DNA of 64,000 bases from Amblyomma americanum (taxonomy: Eukaryota; Arthropoda; Arachnida; Ixodida; Ixodidae): positions 76,978,350 to 77,042,349 of the forward strand of contig NC_135507.1 in NCBI RefSeq assembly GCF_052857255.1, read 5' to 3'. A program made the position numbers and the translations under genes. Within the stretch, counting starts at the first letter, position 1, and each line of letters starts with the position of its first letter. Below, in pieces: positions 21,245 to 32,836 of the stretch. Below the pieces are notes generated by a model that had not been told where the DNA came from, ran no database searches, and worked only from the letters and a program-made list of their open reading frames with translations.

Positions 21245-22185
21245 ACTCCTGTATTTAACTTACATACGACCAATTCTTGAATATGCCTGCCCTCTATGAC
21301 AACCTGGACAACTTTATTATTACCATTTGTAAATAGTGTATATATGACCACTCCCTATGCCCTTTCTTGCTGTCCCCTCACCTCTTTGATTTCTCTTCTT
21401 CATTCTGCCTGATTTCCTTTATTTCCGCTGCCCCAGCTCAGGTGCCGTCGACATAGTGATGGCAGTGCTGGGGTTGGCAAAAATCTTCTAACGTCCTTTT
21501 TATTATTTTTTATATCAATAAACACTTACTACTACAACTACTACTACTCTATACGACCCCCAGTTTGATTACTTATCTGTCATGCTCGAGCGCGTCCAGA
21601 ATAATGCTGCGTGATTTGTGCCCAATAATTACAGCTTCTCAACTAGTGTCACGTCTCTTAAAAACCACCTTGTTTTGGGATCTTTAGCCAACCGTAGGAA
21701 ACATCAGAGGTTGCAAATGATGCATCGCATCTATTTTGGATAGGTGAGCGTTGACAAAGACTGGTACCTGCTTCAGCCTCACTTTTTTCTAGACGACTTG
21801 ATCATCAGTGGAAGATCCCAGAGATTAAATGTAGGACAGATATTTAGAAAACCTCGCGCTTTCCACGGATGGTCAATGCGTGGAACCGGGTGCCAGGCGG
21901 CGTCATTGAGTGCTGCACGGAAGATCAGTTCCGTGCATTCTTATCTAATGTGTTACTGACGCGCAGTTCTCATGCGCGCGTCTTTCATTTCATTAGTGTC
22001 ATTGAATTTTGGAGCGCGGTTGTCCTCCTTCAGTGCATGCATTTCCTCATTCATTATTAGCTGTGTCACTGTATTTTTGTTATCATCTGGTACTTTCGGC
22101 CAAACGAGTAGAAGTTATTGTGTTTCCCACCCTGCAATAATGCCTTCGGGCGCTGCAGGTCTCTGTAATAAAAAAAAAAAAATAA
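21245..22185 (+). pseudogene. CR1-like LINE 3' relic
   Basis: RT C-terminal codons (LTYIRPILEYACPL at 21250-21292, then YDPQFDYLSVMLERVQNNA from 21550 and SFSTSVTSLKNHLVLGSLANRRKHQRL) with stops, followed by a 3' UTR ending CAGGTCTCTGTAATAAA plus A-tract near 22160-22185. The codons are interrupted by a nested fragment at 21301-21545. Confidence 0.65.
21301..21545 (+). mobile_element. Nested LINE 3' fragment with (TAC)n tail
   Basis: Splits the CR1 relic between EYACPL and YDPQF. It ends with CAATAAACACTTACTACTAC and a (TAC/ACT)n tail, and is flanked by CTCTATGAC (21292-21300) and CTCTATACGAC (from about 21546), a slightly diverged target duplication. Only about 250 bp of a LINE 3' UTR is present. 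Confidence 0.6.
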
Positions 22186-22700
22186 GACCCCAGAAATGGC
22201 AACACTAAAATTTAGCGGGCGTAAGCAAGGGGTGCCTCAAAGGATGTCCCCACCAAAAATAAGTATTTGGTCTTCACCAGATTTCCTGAGCACACCGATG
22301 TAAAAACTTGAAGCTCCATTAACTAACGCTGTAAAGTCGACCACTGAGGCAGTGTTGGCGGACTATTATTTTTTCGGTATCTCGTTCCGCCATGCTTACT
22401 AATCCTTTATCTGAGTTTTTCAGGTTAACGCAGCCAGTCATACCTAAAGTCCCTAGAAAATATTATCTAGGGGCTTCAAGCCACCGGTCCCAGCTGGACG
22501 CACAGCCTTTCATGGCCACGCTCGCTATCCTCTCCAGCTGCCGGAATCCTTTCAGCGGAACTGGTCTTTTATCTTGATTGTGTTGGAAATGCCGTTCGTT
22601 TTAAGACACTCTATTGGCCTGGCATGACGTAAGTTAAAACGTTGTTACACCCGCATGTGAGGATAGGACATCTGTCCTGCTGAGATATGAAGCACAGATT
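22186..22700. other. No gene seen
   Basis: Short frames only; probably part of the decayed PLE that becomes recognisable just downstream. Confidence 0.4.
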
Positions 22701-22709
22701 AGGGAACGG

Positions 22710-23105
22710 ACCACCCAGAACGAAAGGGAGAAGGTCGCTTCGAGCCCTAACCACAGGAACAAGCTTGCGCACTGTCGATCGAATGTAATCTATCGGATTC
22801 CGCTGACCTGCGGTAAAGTGTATGTCGGGCAAACGGGCCACAGTATCAACTTTATATTACACCATCATTCGCATCCCTTAGCTGAGTCACGGGGCCAGAA
22901 TTTGCCTAAGCATTGTACGACCTGCAAGCATGATGACCAATAATGCACTACGCTTTTCGGCAGGACTAAGGTTATCGGACGCTCGACAGAAAAGAAAGAA
23001 CGCGAAATGGTCGAAGCCTTGGAAATCGCGAGACAAGGGCCTGACACATGTATTAGTGGGGCGTCCATCCACTTGTACCGCAAAGAGTTGGAGTTTCTCG
23101 GGTTG
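22710..23105 (+). pseudogene. PLE GIY-YIG endonuclease relic, nearly complete domain
   Basis: One plus-strand frame covers the domain with a single in-frame stop (TAA at about 22941). Blocks in order: NHRNKLAHCRSNVIYRIP, CGKVYVGQTGHSI (GIY-YIG core with the Y and G residues of the signature), KHCTTCKHDD (Cys pair), then TKVIGRSTEKKEREMVEALEI and SGASIHLYRKELEFLG, the usual C-terminus. A PLE-type 3' UTR with AATAAA follows to about 23290. No RT is attached, so it is a 5'-truncated PLE copy. Confidence 0.75.
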
Positions 23106-23299
23106 ACGAGATCATTACGGTTTCTCCTCTTTGTGTGTTGGTGTGCATGCGCTTTGTTATTGAAGGAAGGAGGCGTTGGTGGAATAAACCAGTTTTTAGT
23201 CTGCGCTTTCGTCCCTTGTGCTTCTTCTCGCTTATCCCGTCCTTTTCGCGCAGTTATTTATTGTTCTTATAATGTCGTTCCAACTACAGCTCCTTACAG

Positions 23300-25890
23300 C
23301 ACTCTTCTTAATTAATAACTTCGCAGGAAACGGATGTCAGCGTAACCTTGATCCTGATCAGTGACAGGAGCCCTTGGTGCGCAGTTCCCACCCACACGTT
23401 AATGGTGTGACGTTCGCTTCATTGAAAAGGCCACAGCAAAAAAGTGTCACAATTGGGCTTTTACCGCATGAGGCGTATTTAGCATAACTTGACGATGGAA
23501 CGAATCACTATTCCCTCAGCACAACTGTTTTGTAGAAGACCCTTTTCCCAAGTATTTCGCCCAGAAAAGCCGAGCACCATGCCGGGGGAAGTATTGTGCC
23601 CATTAGAAAACCGGTACATACACGGCGGCAGAGGGGATCCAACGCAGCAACTCCAAAATGAGAGGCGGACACTCTACCGTAAGGCCTCCGCTTCGCGAAC
23701 TGCGATTCACACCTGCAAAAAATAAATGCGACTACGTAATCTGCCTTGACTGAAGCTGAGTTTTCAATCTCCGAAAAGCTCTCATTGTGAGAGCCGAGTA
23801 AAAGTGTGCAATTTATATTACTTTCAGCATACTAACTCCTAAATCGAAGTGTTGAAGATGAGACTGCTAGACATATATGCAGCCAGATGAATCTGTTAGC
23901 GATGAAGGACTATAACAATAACTGGAGCATATCATGCATTTCACTTGAAAAGGAACACTGGCCATATAAACTGGCCGGATGAACTTCTCGTCCTGGAGTG
24001 TCTGCAGATAAAAACAAAAATTGGCGGTGGTTTCGCTCTGGTTATACCTGGAGTGACGCGATAGCTACAACTTGCCGAATGCAACTTGCTCGGTTCAATT
24101 GAAAAGTCAGTCTTTCGCCGCTCCGTTTCTCCGGGTTTCCTTCATCTTCGTCCCACTTGACACGGCGCATGCGCACTGCTGTTGCAGCTCGGTTTCTCCG
24201 GAGCGCCGCGCCGCAGGCAGCAGCAGTTTCTCCGCACCACGTGCCCAACCACGTGCTGGTCACATGACCAGCCACGGCACCGCGCCGCCGGCAGCTGCTC
24301 TGTACCACGTGACCGACCACGTGGCGGTGGCGGCGCGTTCACGCGGAAGGCTCGAAATGCTACCATACTGCAGCTATCGCTACAAAAACGGTTGTCGAAA
24401 TAATCGTTCCAAATTTTCTTGTCGTTCACTGGCCGAGCACCAACCGCCTACAGACGGGCCGCTGCTGGTCCCCCTTCGTGGAGAAAGTCGATTCAACCAG
24501 AAATACAACTGCCCCCCAATGTTCTGCAGTCCAAGCGAGGTGGCTTGTGGCAATGTCGAGACAGAGTCGTTTGTGTTGTGCGGTGAGGAGTATACCTCCA
24601 GCAAGCGACGCGACTATAGGGGAGGTATATTCCTGCTGACCGAAGCCGTTTCTTAATCGCCCACAAAGACACAGCCTGGACGCCCATTTCTTCCATCTCG
24701 GCAGTATGGGGACTGGAGAAGGCGGCGACTACGATCACCCGATCTTCCTCCTCACTGACGGATCTCGGACGTCAGCTAATGTCCGCGTCGTCAATCCTCT
24801 CTTCTTCTAGGAAAACACGCACAATGCCTGTTACGGTCTCTGTACTGCGCACCCTACATCGGCAGCAATGCTTCTCCGGCACCTGCCTTCCAGAGCTAAC
24901 GTCACGATTTGCACTCTTATAGCGAAGTTGACGCGCAGCATCTCTTTTTTTCCTTCTGGGGAGATCGGTAGAGCCCGGATATAATTTATAACACCTCCTA
25001 CCGTCCGTCACGAATAAAGCGCACGATATCACCGCTTTTATTGACTTGTTCTATCGCTTAGGCAACAACCACTCGACCGCTTATTTCAGGCAATTATTCC
25101 CTCTTCCTTCAAATCCATCCTTCGGCAGAGTGGCTGGGACTGCTCCCGAAAATAACTGCCAAACATGCAGAAAACAAACAACTATCCCCATCTTCACCCT
25201 TCGCCTAATGGAGCAAAGCAATATGAAAAACAAAAAAAGGAAAATAGAGACGGCGACACAGAAAAAGAAATTCGTTGGAGGCATTAAAATATCTTTTAAC
25301 TGCGGGAAGGTGGAGGCCGTATGAGACTCATTGCACTGATTTGAATTTGAGTGGTGACGTCACGCCGCGCAAGCGCAGTGTTGCTTGGCGGCGGGTCACA
25401 CCACCCGCCACAGTGGGCAGTTTGCTTACAGATCAGTTGGCAGGTTGTGACACGTGACCAGGTCACGTGACCTAGGATGTAACGGACGGACACCGCGAGA
25501 TGACGTGACGGCCACCGCGAGCATCAGCCGCTAAAGCCTTTCGCATTAATAAAATTTGCTGGGCCCTGACAGTTCGCTGAAGCCCCCCGCCCCTAATACT
25601 CAAGAATGCGAACGGACTCTTGTTATCAGCCCCTTCGTCACCTCCAGCGCCACGCCATATGTCATTCAGGCGCTCTGGTGACCCCTGATGTGTGCTAATG
25701 TTTTTTACTCGCGACTGTGCTTGAGGACCGCCATTACGTTTGTTGCAGCACCTGTGGATGGTAAAATGCCCTGAATCTGTTTGTTGTTTATAGTCGGATG
25801 CAATAAAGAACGCAGCTGCTTTTTCCCATTAAAGGACCATTTTCCAGACAGTAGCGTAGTCCAACTGTCATGAACATGCTAGAGCGGCAA
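23300..25890. other. No gene seen; contains a CACGTG cluster
   Basis: No recognisable coding exon or element. The 24.1-24.4 kb part is GC-rich and holds paired CACGTG sites (separate entry). A second CACGTG pair lies at 25451-25469. Confidence 0.4.
24238..24323. promoter_or_regulatory. Cluster of four CACGTG E-boxes
   Basis: CACGTG occurs at 24238, 24250, 24306 and 24318, in two pairs each spaced exactly 12 bp, inside a GC-rich block; another pair is at 25451 and 25464. CACGTG is the site of bHLH-ZIP factors (Myc/Max, TFEB, USF type). The arrangement could be an enhancer or promoter, or subrepeats of an unrecognised element. No adjoining gene was found. Confidence 0.35.
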
Positions 25891-25892
25891 AG

Positions 25893-26780
25893 CAGGGCGA
25901 AGTAGATGAAAGGGGATAGTCCCTTTCCTCTATTGTCGGGGATAGACCTGTGTCTCCGTTGTCGCGCCGCTCCCTGCATTGTCACGCTAGCAAGGTGACG
26001 ACAATCGGCCGACGCCGTTGGCTGGAAGGAAGTCCTTTGACGGGGAAAAACCGCTGTCGTCCCCAGTTGTATCCGGGTATAGTCACGACTAACTTCCTTG
26101 CCGATGGTCAGAATCACTGTTGCAGATAAAGTTCCACGATTCTTAGTCCCGTGTCCTCCATCAAGAGTTGCTGAGTTGGCACTTCATTCCGCAGGGTGAC
26201 AAATAGGATGCATTCGCCGGGAAATTACTATGACAAAGCTCAGCTCCCACCGGCGGCATGTTGTTTTTTTTTCTCGTGCTTTTGTAAATCTCCCAGTGAT
26301 GAAAAACTACAAATTAAAATAAAAGAAAGTTGTCCCCTGTGCACTTTGGTCTCGGTGCATGTTGCCTTCCCTCATATCTGTCATAGCGAGCATCATATAT
26401 CCTCTTCAGGTGAACTGATTAACCTGTGGTTATTCCCCATTCATCTGCCACCCCCTGGGATTTCAGGCTATAGCAGATCCAAAGGAATCTGTCATGGGGG
26501 ATAAAGGGAGAGTGGGTCGAAAGTGAGAATCGGTCGACCCGAATGGTTGGAGGGACCCCTTTGAGGGGAACTTGCCGCTTCATTCTTGAGTTGTATATGA
26601 CTATACTGTATATGACTATATGTCTCTCATCGTCAAAGAACCTGCGTTCGGCCAATGCAGTGAGCATATTCTCATGATCTGCCTAGCGTAACAATGCAGG
26701 GAACCGTTCGACAATGCAGAGATGGGACTATACCCAACCATGGAAGGAGGGGGCTATCCCCTTTCGTCTGCTACTGCCTG
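25893..26780. mobile_element. Foldback/MITE candidate with ~150-bp inverted arms
   Basis: The arm at 25893-26050 (GAAAGGGGATAG, CTCCCTGCATTGTCACGCTAG, CGGCCGACG, TCCTTTGACG) recurs in inverse orientation at 26628-26780 with substitutions and small gaps. The 580-bp interior has no coding frame. The exact ends were not resolved. Confidence 0.5.
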
Positions 26781-27576
26781 CCTGGAATAGAACACGTGAA
26801 AAAAAGAAGCAGAGATTGTAAGGCCAGAAGACAGAAGAGTAATTGACTATCTACACTGTGAGCCCATAATTTGCATGATGTCATAGCTGCCGCCATACTA
26901 TCTGGGTACAGAAACACGGCGAAAACGTGTTCGTTTTTCTGTTCCGCTTACATTTCCAAGTGATCCGGGCGCACAGTGCTGTATCTGGACTCTGCGCCCA
27001 AAAACAGTGCACCAGATGTCATGTGAAAACTACCAGGCAAAGTAGAAATGTCTCTATACATATTAAATTACTCTATATTGTTGATATTTTACTAATCGCC
27101 TTATAATTTTTCGCGCACTGAGTCTTTGCGTATATGTTTACCTCTGTTCACCATGGTCTCACAGTTTCTTATTTTTAACTCTGCACTCACCATGTAGCTC
27201 TCTTTGACGCCGTGTTATTGCGTTTTACACTTCCCTCGATCTAGCTTGGGACTGAGTGTGCAAATTGTGCGCGCCCACCTGCTATAGGGCCTAGTAAAAG
27301 GGCGTGCTGGATTAAAAATAACTTAAAACAAGTTAAACAAAATTCATAGGGTACCACTCGAACCTGGCTGCACTGGTCATAATTGGCGCTACCATCTGAT
27401 AATCTCCACTAAGTGGCCGCATGGGACAACAATGTTTCAAATCGAAATTCCGCAGTTTGTATGGTTTTAAAGGGCTGCCTCCTACCATCGTTTCTTTTTT
27501 TTTTACTCTAGGAGACGATAAAGAGTATTCGTCCAACCGCTGCTGGAAGGGCAAACGGACACACGAAACAGAGTAC
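26781..27576. other. No gene seen
   Basis: AT-rich sequence with short frames only and no element ends recognised. Confidence 0.4.
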
Positions 27577-27582
27577 AAATAT
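27577..27582 (-). terminator. Candidate poly(A) signal on the minus strand
   Basis: AATAAA on the minus strand, followed by ATATTTGTACTCTGTTTCGTGTG, a U/GU-rich stretch as expected downstream of a cleavage site. The 340 bp before it (up to the gypsy flank at 27927) are T-rich and resemble a 3' UTR. It could end the Polo-like kinase transcript, whose candidate last exon lies on the other side of the gypsy element. Confidence 0.35.
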
Positions 27583-27927
27583 TTATTGAGAAGTTCACAG
27601 TACGAAAGTTAGAATCACATTACAGGTGTAGCACACATCAGAAATAATTAACTGGAATCCACCATTGGAGCCCACTCGCAGCCTTGGCAGCAGGGGTAGA
27701 GGCATTGTCAAAAATATCATCTGTATACATGTGCTCGAATGACAAAGAATTAACAGTGCATTTCAACAAGAAAAAAGATGCTTTAGCGCTTGAATAAAAA
27801 TAAAAGCTTCCTAAATCTTGTACCGTGAAAAAAAAAACAATGGTTACAACACCAGTAACAAAAGGAGAAAAAAAAACTTGGTCGCTACCCAAGCTCTGAA
27901 TAAGCGCAGCCGTTTCCATGTGGGCGT

Positions 27928-28777
27928 TGTTAGATTGTTAGATGCGGGCCCCTGGTTCGCCTGTGCCGTCTCTCGCCAAGGTCGGTGTCCCCGGGTTCCG
28001 GATCGGGAGACTGCTGTAGTGGGGTTGACGAAGAGATGAGAGGGTCTTCGAGGTGAAGAAGAGACTGAAGGGTTTATTTACATTTATACAAAGATTGAAA
28101 GAGTGAATCGGGAGCTGGCGAACACACGCCAGATCGCTGCTTAAATAGGGTCCGCTGTCCCCAGGTCCCTAGTTGGGGAATCTAGTTCATTAAAAATGTG
28201 TCGAATCAATGTGATGTAGATCACGTGTCCAGTCTTCCGGGTCCGCCCCCAGCCACACACTCTTGCCACTTCTGGCAGATTAGTGTCCGCGCTGTCCAGG
28301 CTTCAGTGATGAATAGCCCGAAGGGGGTCCCATTGAGAGCGTCGAAGGTCAGTCACCTGCACTTCACAGCGGTAGCGTCTTCACAGCGGTAGCACAGTCT
28401 AAGTCGAAGTTGTTTTCGAAGCACGAGGATTCCGGAGACGTTGGCTTAGTCAAACCCGGCCGCATTTGTCACGGCTCATTTGCAGTTCCGCCGCTCGCCG
28501 GCTCCCCCGTCGTCCCCTCCGGGAGAAAAATGTCCCGGTTGGGTCCGGCGTTGAGAACAAAAGACAGGTTCACCAAAGCCGTTCTCAGACAGCGGGGAGC
28601 CGTTTCACCCCGTAAACAGCAGTGGGGGGGGGGGGGGGGGGGGGAAGGACCCTTGTAGACGCCACCACCTGCACTCGTAGCGCTGCAACCACATCGACGG
28701 TCCTTTGAAGCCTCGGTAGATTGATGATTCCCAGTGACTTGAATATTCTTGGCATGTTGGCGTCTCCAAACGTAACA
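27928..28777 (-). repeat. Gypsy 3' LTR
   Basis: An 850-bp LTR, starting with TGTTAGAT (directly duplicated: 27928-27935 and 27936-27943) and ending CGTAACA at 28777. It matches the right-hand LTR base for base over long stretches (GCGGGCCCCTGGTTCGCC; TCCGGCGTTGAGAACAAAAG). It includes a run of 21 G at 28624-28644. Confidence 0.8.
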
Positions 28778-29259
28778 GCTCCTCCGCGGCCAGGACAATC
28801 TCGATCGGCCAGTGGTCACAATCACTGGTCGAGGAGAGATGACTTGAGTTGTAGCGTGGGAGGCCCTTCTTCATCTTGTCTGCAAGCACAGAGTAGAGTC
28901 CTAAACCTCGGACAACGGAGGCATTAGTCGAAATCAGCCACTCAACATGGCGCCACTCCCCAGGCAGTGCACGAAATTCACCCGAGAGCCGCCAGGCTGT
29001 TATGCAATACTACTGCAGTGTCAATGTAAACGTAAGCACAAAATTTTGTAGCTGACAGCAATAATTTCGGCTACTAAGAACAGCTTCCATGTCTGCCAAA
29101 TTCGCTGCCAAAGCCCGATTTTCCGAACACGGCTTGAAGAGAGGTGGCAAATTTGGAAGCAAAAGAAAAAGGATAATAGGACACAACGCCAAAACAAAGC
29201 TAACTAGTACCAAAAAAAATACGAAAAGGCACCGAATTGCCACCGAACGGATACCTCAA

Positions 29260-30008
29260 TTATGGGAATAACCTGCTCAATCTGTCGGCATTTCCATGAC
29301 ATTTGGCCCTTTTGTATCGCACAGAAAAGTTATATTGCTGGAGGGCTAGACTCCATCGAAGCAAGCGGCCATTCTTGGGCGACATTTGACGCAGCCATGT
29401 AAGCGGACAATGATCTGTCTCGAAAGTAAATTTCGCCCCGTAAACATAACAGGCTAGCTTCTGTGCGGCCCAAACCAGACAAGCGCATTCCTTTTCCGAA
29501 GCGCTGTAGGCTTCTTCCCTTACGGTTAACTTCCTGCTGGCATAAAGGATAGGGTGCTCATCCCTTTCTGGTGAAAAAATCACAGGACGTAATTCAGGTT
29601 TTAGAAACCCATAAGAACAAAGGCCTCATGGCTTGCTCGTTTGATGTAAAAGACCTCATTGTCGTCTCCGACTTGGCTTAATACGACCCCCATACCCCGG
29701 TCGCTGTCGTCACACTGAACCACGAATTCCTTGCTGTAGTCCGGCGCGCGTAACACGGGCCGCGAAACCAGCACGCTCTTCAAGGTCTGAAACGAAATTT
29801 CTTTTGCTGCGTCCCAGATAACGCTATTCGGCTTTTCTTTGCGAAGCGCATCGGTCAAAGGACTTGCTAGCTGTGAATAGTTGGGTATGTACCTTTGGTA
29901 GTACCCCACAAGACCGAGAAATGACCGTACATCTGTCTTAGTTCGGGGCTGCGGGAATTCAGCGATAGGGGCTATCTTGAGGTCTGACGGTCTCCTCGTC
30001 CCCATCAC
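29260..30008 (-). pseudogene. Gypsy pol remnant: RT end and RNase H
   Basis: Two minus-strand frames. The upstream one (30008-29601) has the RT thumb block (RSFLGLVGYYQRYIPNYS) and the start of the RNase H-linked region (VVQCDDSDRGMGVVLSQ). The downstream one (29583-29260) has ILYASRKLT, SASEKECACLVWA, FETDHCPL and HGNADRLSR, the Ty3/gypsy RNase H signature. A frame break and a small rearrangement separate them. The catalytic YxDD part of RT is absent and no integrase follows. Confidence 0.75.
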
Positions 30009-30648
30009 TTGTACAGAAAGCTGCTACAGCTGTTCTCTGCAGAATTCTGCAGCCTCACTTCATTCGCGTAATCTTTGAATACCAAAATCGGCTATCTAAC
30101 CTAGCACCGTTAAACACAGGTACTCAAATTGGCACAAATATCCGTGCTTTCTTTGCCTTCGCCTGACATTAGCAACACTGCTGTTAATGTAGTGAATGTA
30201 GCGACAAGCTCTTGGTATCTCGACCAAGTTCTACATTTCTGAATCTACTGAAGATAAAAAGCAAACCTGTGCCAAATTTTCAAACACAAAGAAATTTGCT
30301 TGCTCGGAACGGTTCTACATAAGCAAACAGCTTATCATCAACTCGGGAAATGTCTTCGCTGAACTCCTGTGAGTGCCTTTATCACTCGGTAGCATCCCAA
30401 ATTAACGCATGTCCTTTCTAACTCAATAGTACAATAAACTTGATCTAAGTGTTAAGAAAACAGTAACACTTGATCAAATCCAATTTTTTTTAACTTAAAA
30501 CAAAGTAGCATTTCCTTCCCCGTTTTTACACGCACACACAAAAAAGAGGAATAAAAAAAAACAGCTACTTCGAATTGCTACGCGGGGTCAAACATGGCTC
30601 ACCACCCCCGCGTCGAAAGGATTAGTCCTTCAGCCGCGTCCGCCGGGG

Positions 30649-32240
30649 TCACGCTCTGACTGATTGTACGACTGTCAACTCGTGACAAAGGGTAACTGAA
30701 AGAAGACATTCCTGATCGCTACTGACATCTCCACAGTCCCTCGACGCGCTCAGTAGGCCCCGGTAGCCCATGCAGTGCCGATAACCGATTCCGGGCGACG
30801 GACAGCGACCGGAGGGAGAAGCTGCTCTCTGTTCTCGCCCCAAGCAAGCCCGCCTACCCTTTCGCCCTGCGCGCTTCCTCGAATACAGTGCGGAAAGTGC
30901 AGGACGCATCCTTCTCCAGAGCGTGCGCTGAACATGCCTGCGTGCGCGGTCTCTGTTGCTGGACCACTGCGCTCGCATGCGCCGGGTGTCCCGCGATCTA
31001 GCGCCCTCTGATCTCTCCTGCCACTTTGCCTTTTTCTTTACCGCCTTTCTGTCAGGTCGGGGTTGTCTGGGTCTTAATGCCGGCCGATGCCCTTTAAAGA
31101 GCCTCGCTCCTGTTCTGCTTGGTAGACGCGTTTTTCTCTTTCTGTTACTGCGGTCACCTTCAGAAGCATCTGCGCGTGCCGCCTGACCAGTAACTTTAGC
31201 TGCAAAATTACAAGGTCCCATGCGGGAAGTCTTTTCTTTCGCTTCTGCCGCACTTTTATCTGTGCTAACGTTAGCACCTGTCTGCGCTCCTGGATTTAGG
31301 GCTTGGCATTTCAACCGTTTTTTCTTGGTCCGTGCCCTCTTCCTGTTTTTACGTCTAGACACTTCCGTTTGTGTCTCCTGATCGCAACTAGCTTGATCTA
31401 GTTTTTCAGAGGCACCTCGGAGACCTTCATCCAATTGCAGACTGGCCGCTTTGCCTTCGCAGGTCAGTGTCAGCTCCACACCGCTGACAGACGAACCTTC
31501 CGCTGCCCCCGAGTTGGGCAGTTCGCTTTCCTGAAGGCAGTCATCCACCGCCCGCTTATCGGCTTGAGCGCTTACCCCTGAAACGCCCTGCTCGTCTGCA
31601 ATTGAGCTTTCGTCCTCTGTCTCCGCGTGGCTTTCGATACTGCGTTTCAACATTACAGCTCCGCAGTCTTCCTGACGGTTGTGCGCTGTTTCACAGTACT
31701 GTTTCACGTCGTCACGTCTGTCCAACTGGAACGATCCGGCCTGACTCGCTCTCTCTGGAGTCCTGCCTCTCAAGATCTCATCATCCAGTTTCTTTAGCTC
31801 ATACGTGGGCGCTGTTTCACAATACTGTTTTATGTCGTCACGTCTGTCCAACTGGAACGATCCGGCCTGACTCGCTCTCTCTGGAGCCTTGGCTCTCGAG
31901 ATCTCATCTTCCAGTTCCTTTCTCTCATGCGCAAGCTGCAACCTTCTGAGCTCCCATTTCTTTTTCTCTGCCGCTAGCCTTTGTTCCTCTATGTTTCTCC
32001 GCTCATCTTCCTTTTTCTTTCGCTCAGCTTTGAGGAGTTCCCACGTATCGGTAATTATTCCTTCCTCGGCGGTTTCCAAGAGCAATTTGCAAATGTCCGT
32101 CTTTTTATCTTAACCCCTACATCTACACCCAACTCTTCGCACAATGACAGCAAATCTGACCTTAGCAACTTCATTAGGTCCATGTTTGCTGTTCTGAGCC
32201 TTGACTTTGCTGAACAACTGTTGACGTGAGCTACACGCAC
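30649..32240 (-). pseudogene. Gypsy gag-like protein, frameshifted near its start
   Basis: The N-terminus MDLMKLLRSDLLSLCEELGV (from about 32181) is a gag-type helical motif. A one-base slip in an A-run near 32105 moves the frame; the long frame (478 codons, from 32085) continues with a charged coiled coil (ERKKKEDERRN, EEQRLAAEKKKWELRRLQ), an acidic middle and a strongly basic C-terminus. A ~123-bp tandem duplication (about 31690-31911) repeats the PERASQAGSFQLDRRDD block. No CCHC knuckle is visible. Assignment to gag rests on position just inside the 5' LTR and on the N-terminal motif. Confidence 0.6.
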
Positions 32241-32370
32241 TCAGACTCACTGATCAACTTCCCTCGATTCCCAGCTGTTCAATGTATTAACCCAAACAAT
32301 TGAAGCCTGGCGAATCTCAAGCAAAGTTCAAGCACTCACCCACGGAAGCAACACCACGCCGCATGGTCGA

Positions 32371-32390
32371 TCCAACCGCTGCCAACCAGT
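32371..32390 (-). other. Primer-binding site
   Basis: Immediately inside the 5' LTR, the minus strand reads TGGTTGGCAGCGGTTGGATC. It is complementary to a tRNA 3' end of the form ..CACCGCTGCCACCA with two or three changes, suggesting tRNA-Leu priming. Confidence 0.5.
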
Positions 32391-32836
32391 TGTTAGATGC
32401 GGGCCCCTGGTTCGCCTGTGCCGTCTCTCGCCAAGGTCGGTGTCCCCGGGTTCCGGATCGGGAGACTGCTGTAATGGGGTTGACGAAGAGATGAGAGGGT
32501 CTTCAAGGTGAAGAAGAGACTGAAGGGTTTATTTACCATTAAGAGAAGTTTATTGGACAGATAACAAGCAGGGACTCTCGTCCCTCAAACAAACAGTGAT
32601 ACAAAAAACCGACCTAAGTCGTCGGTGGTACAAAAACTGCACATAACAAAGTGCACATGTTAAAAACACTTTACAAAAAAAAAACACACATGACAAGAAT
32701 GCACATGACAAGAGTGCACTGAAAGAGTTCTTGAGCGATGTCGCAACAGTTCACGCCGTGAAGTTTGCCGCGCACTCGTGTCACTTGTAGACCACGGCAC
32801 ACAGCAAAAAAAACGCGCACACAATTCTGCCGGTGG

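Noticed and set aside
24072..24656. 194-codon plus-strand open frame over the CACGTG cluster
   Set aside because: GC-rich stretch with no domain or splice pattern; likely chance.
27638..27919. 94-codon minus-strand frame as a polo-box or other domain
   Set aside because: T-rich, Phe-rich and without any polo-box pattern; it looks like 3' UTR even though it continues the frame of the candidate kinase exon.
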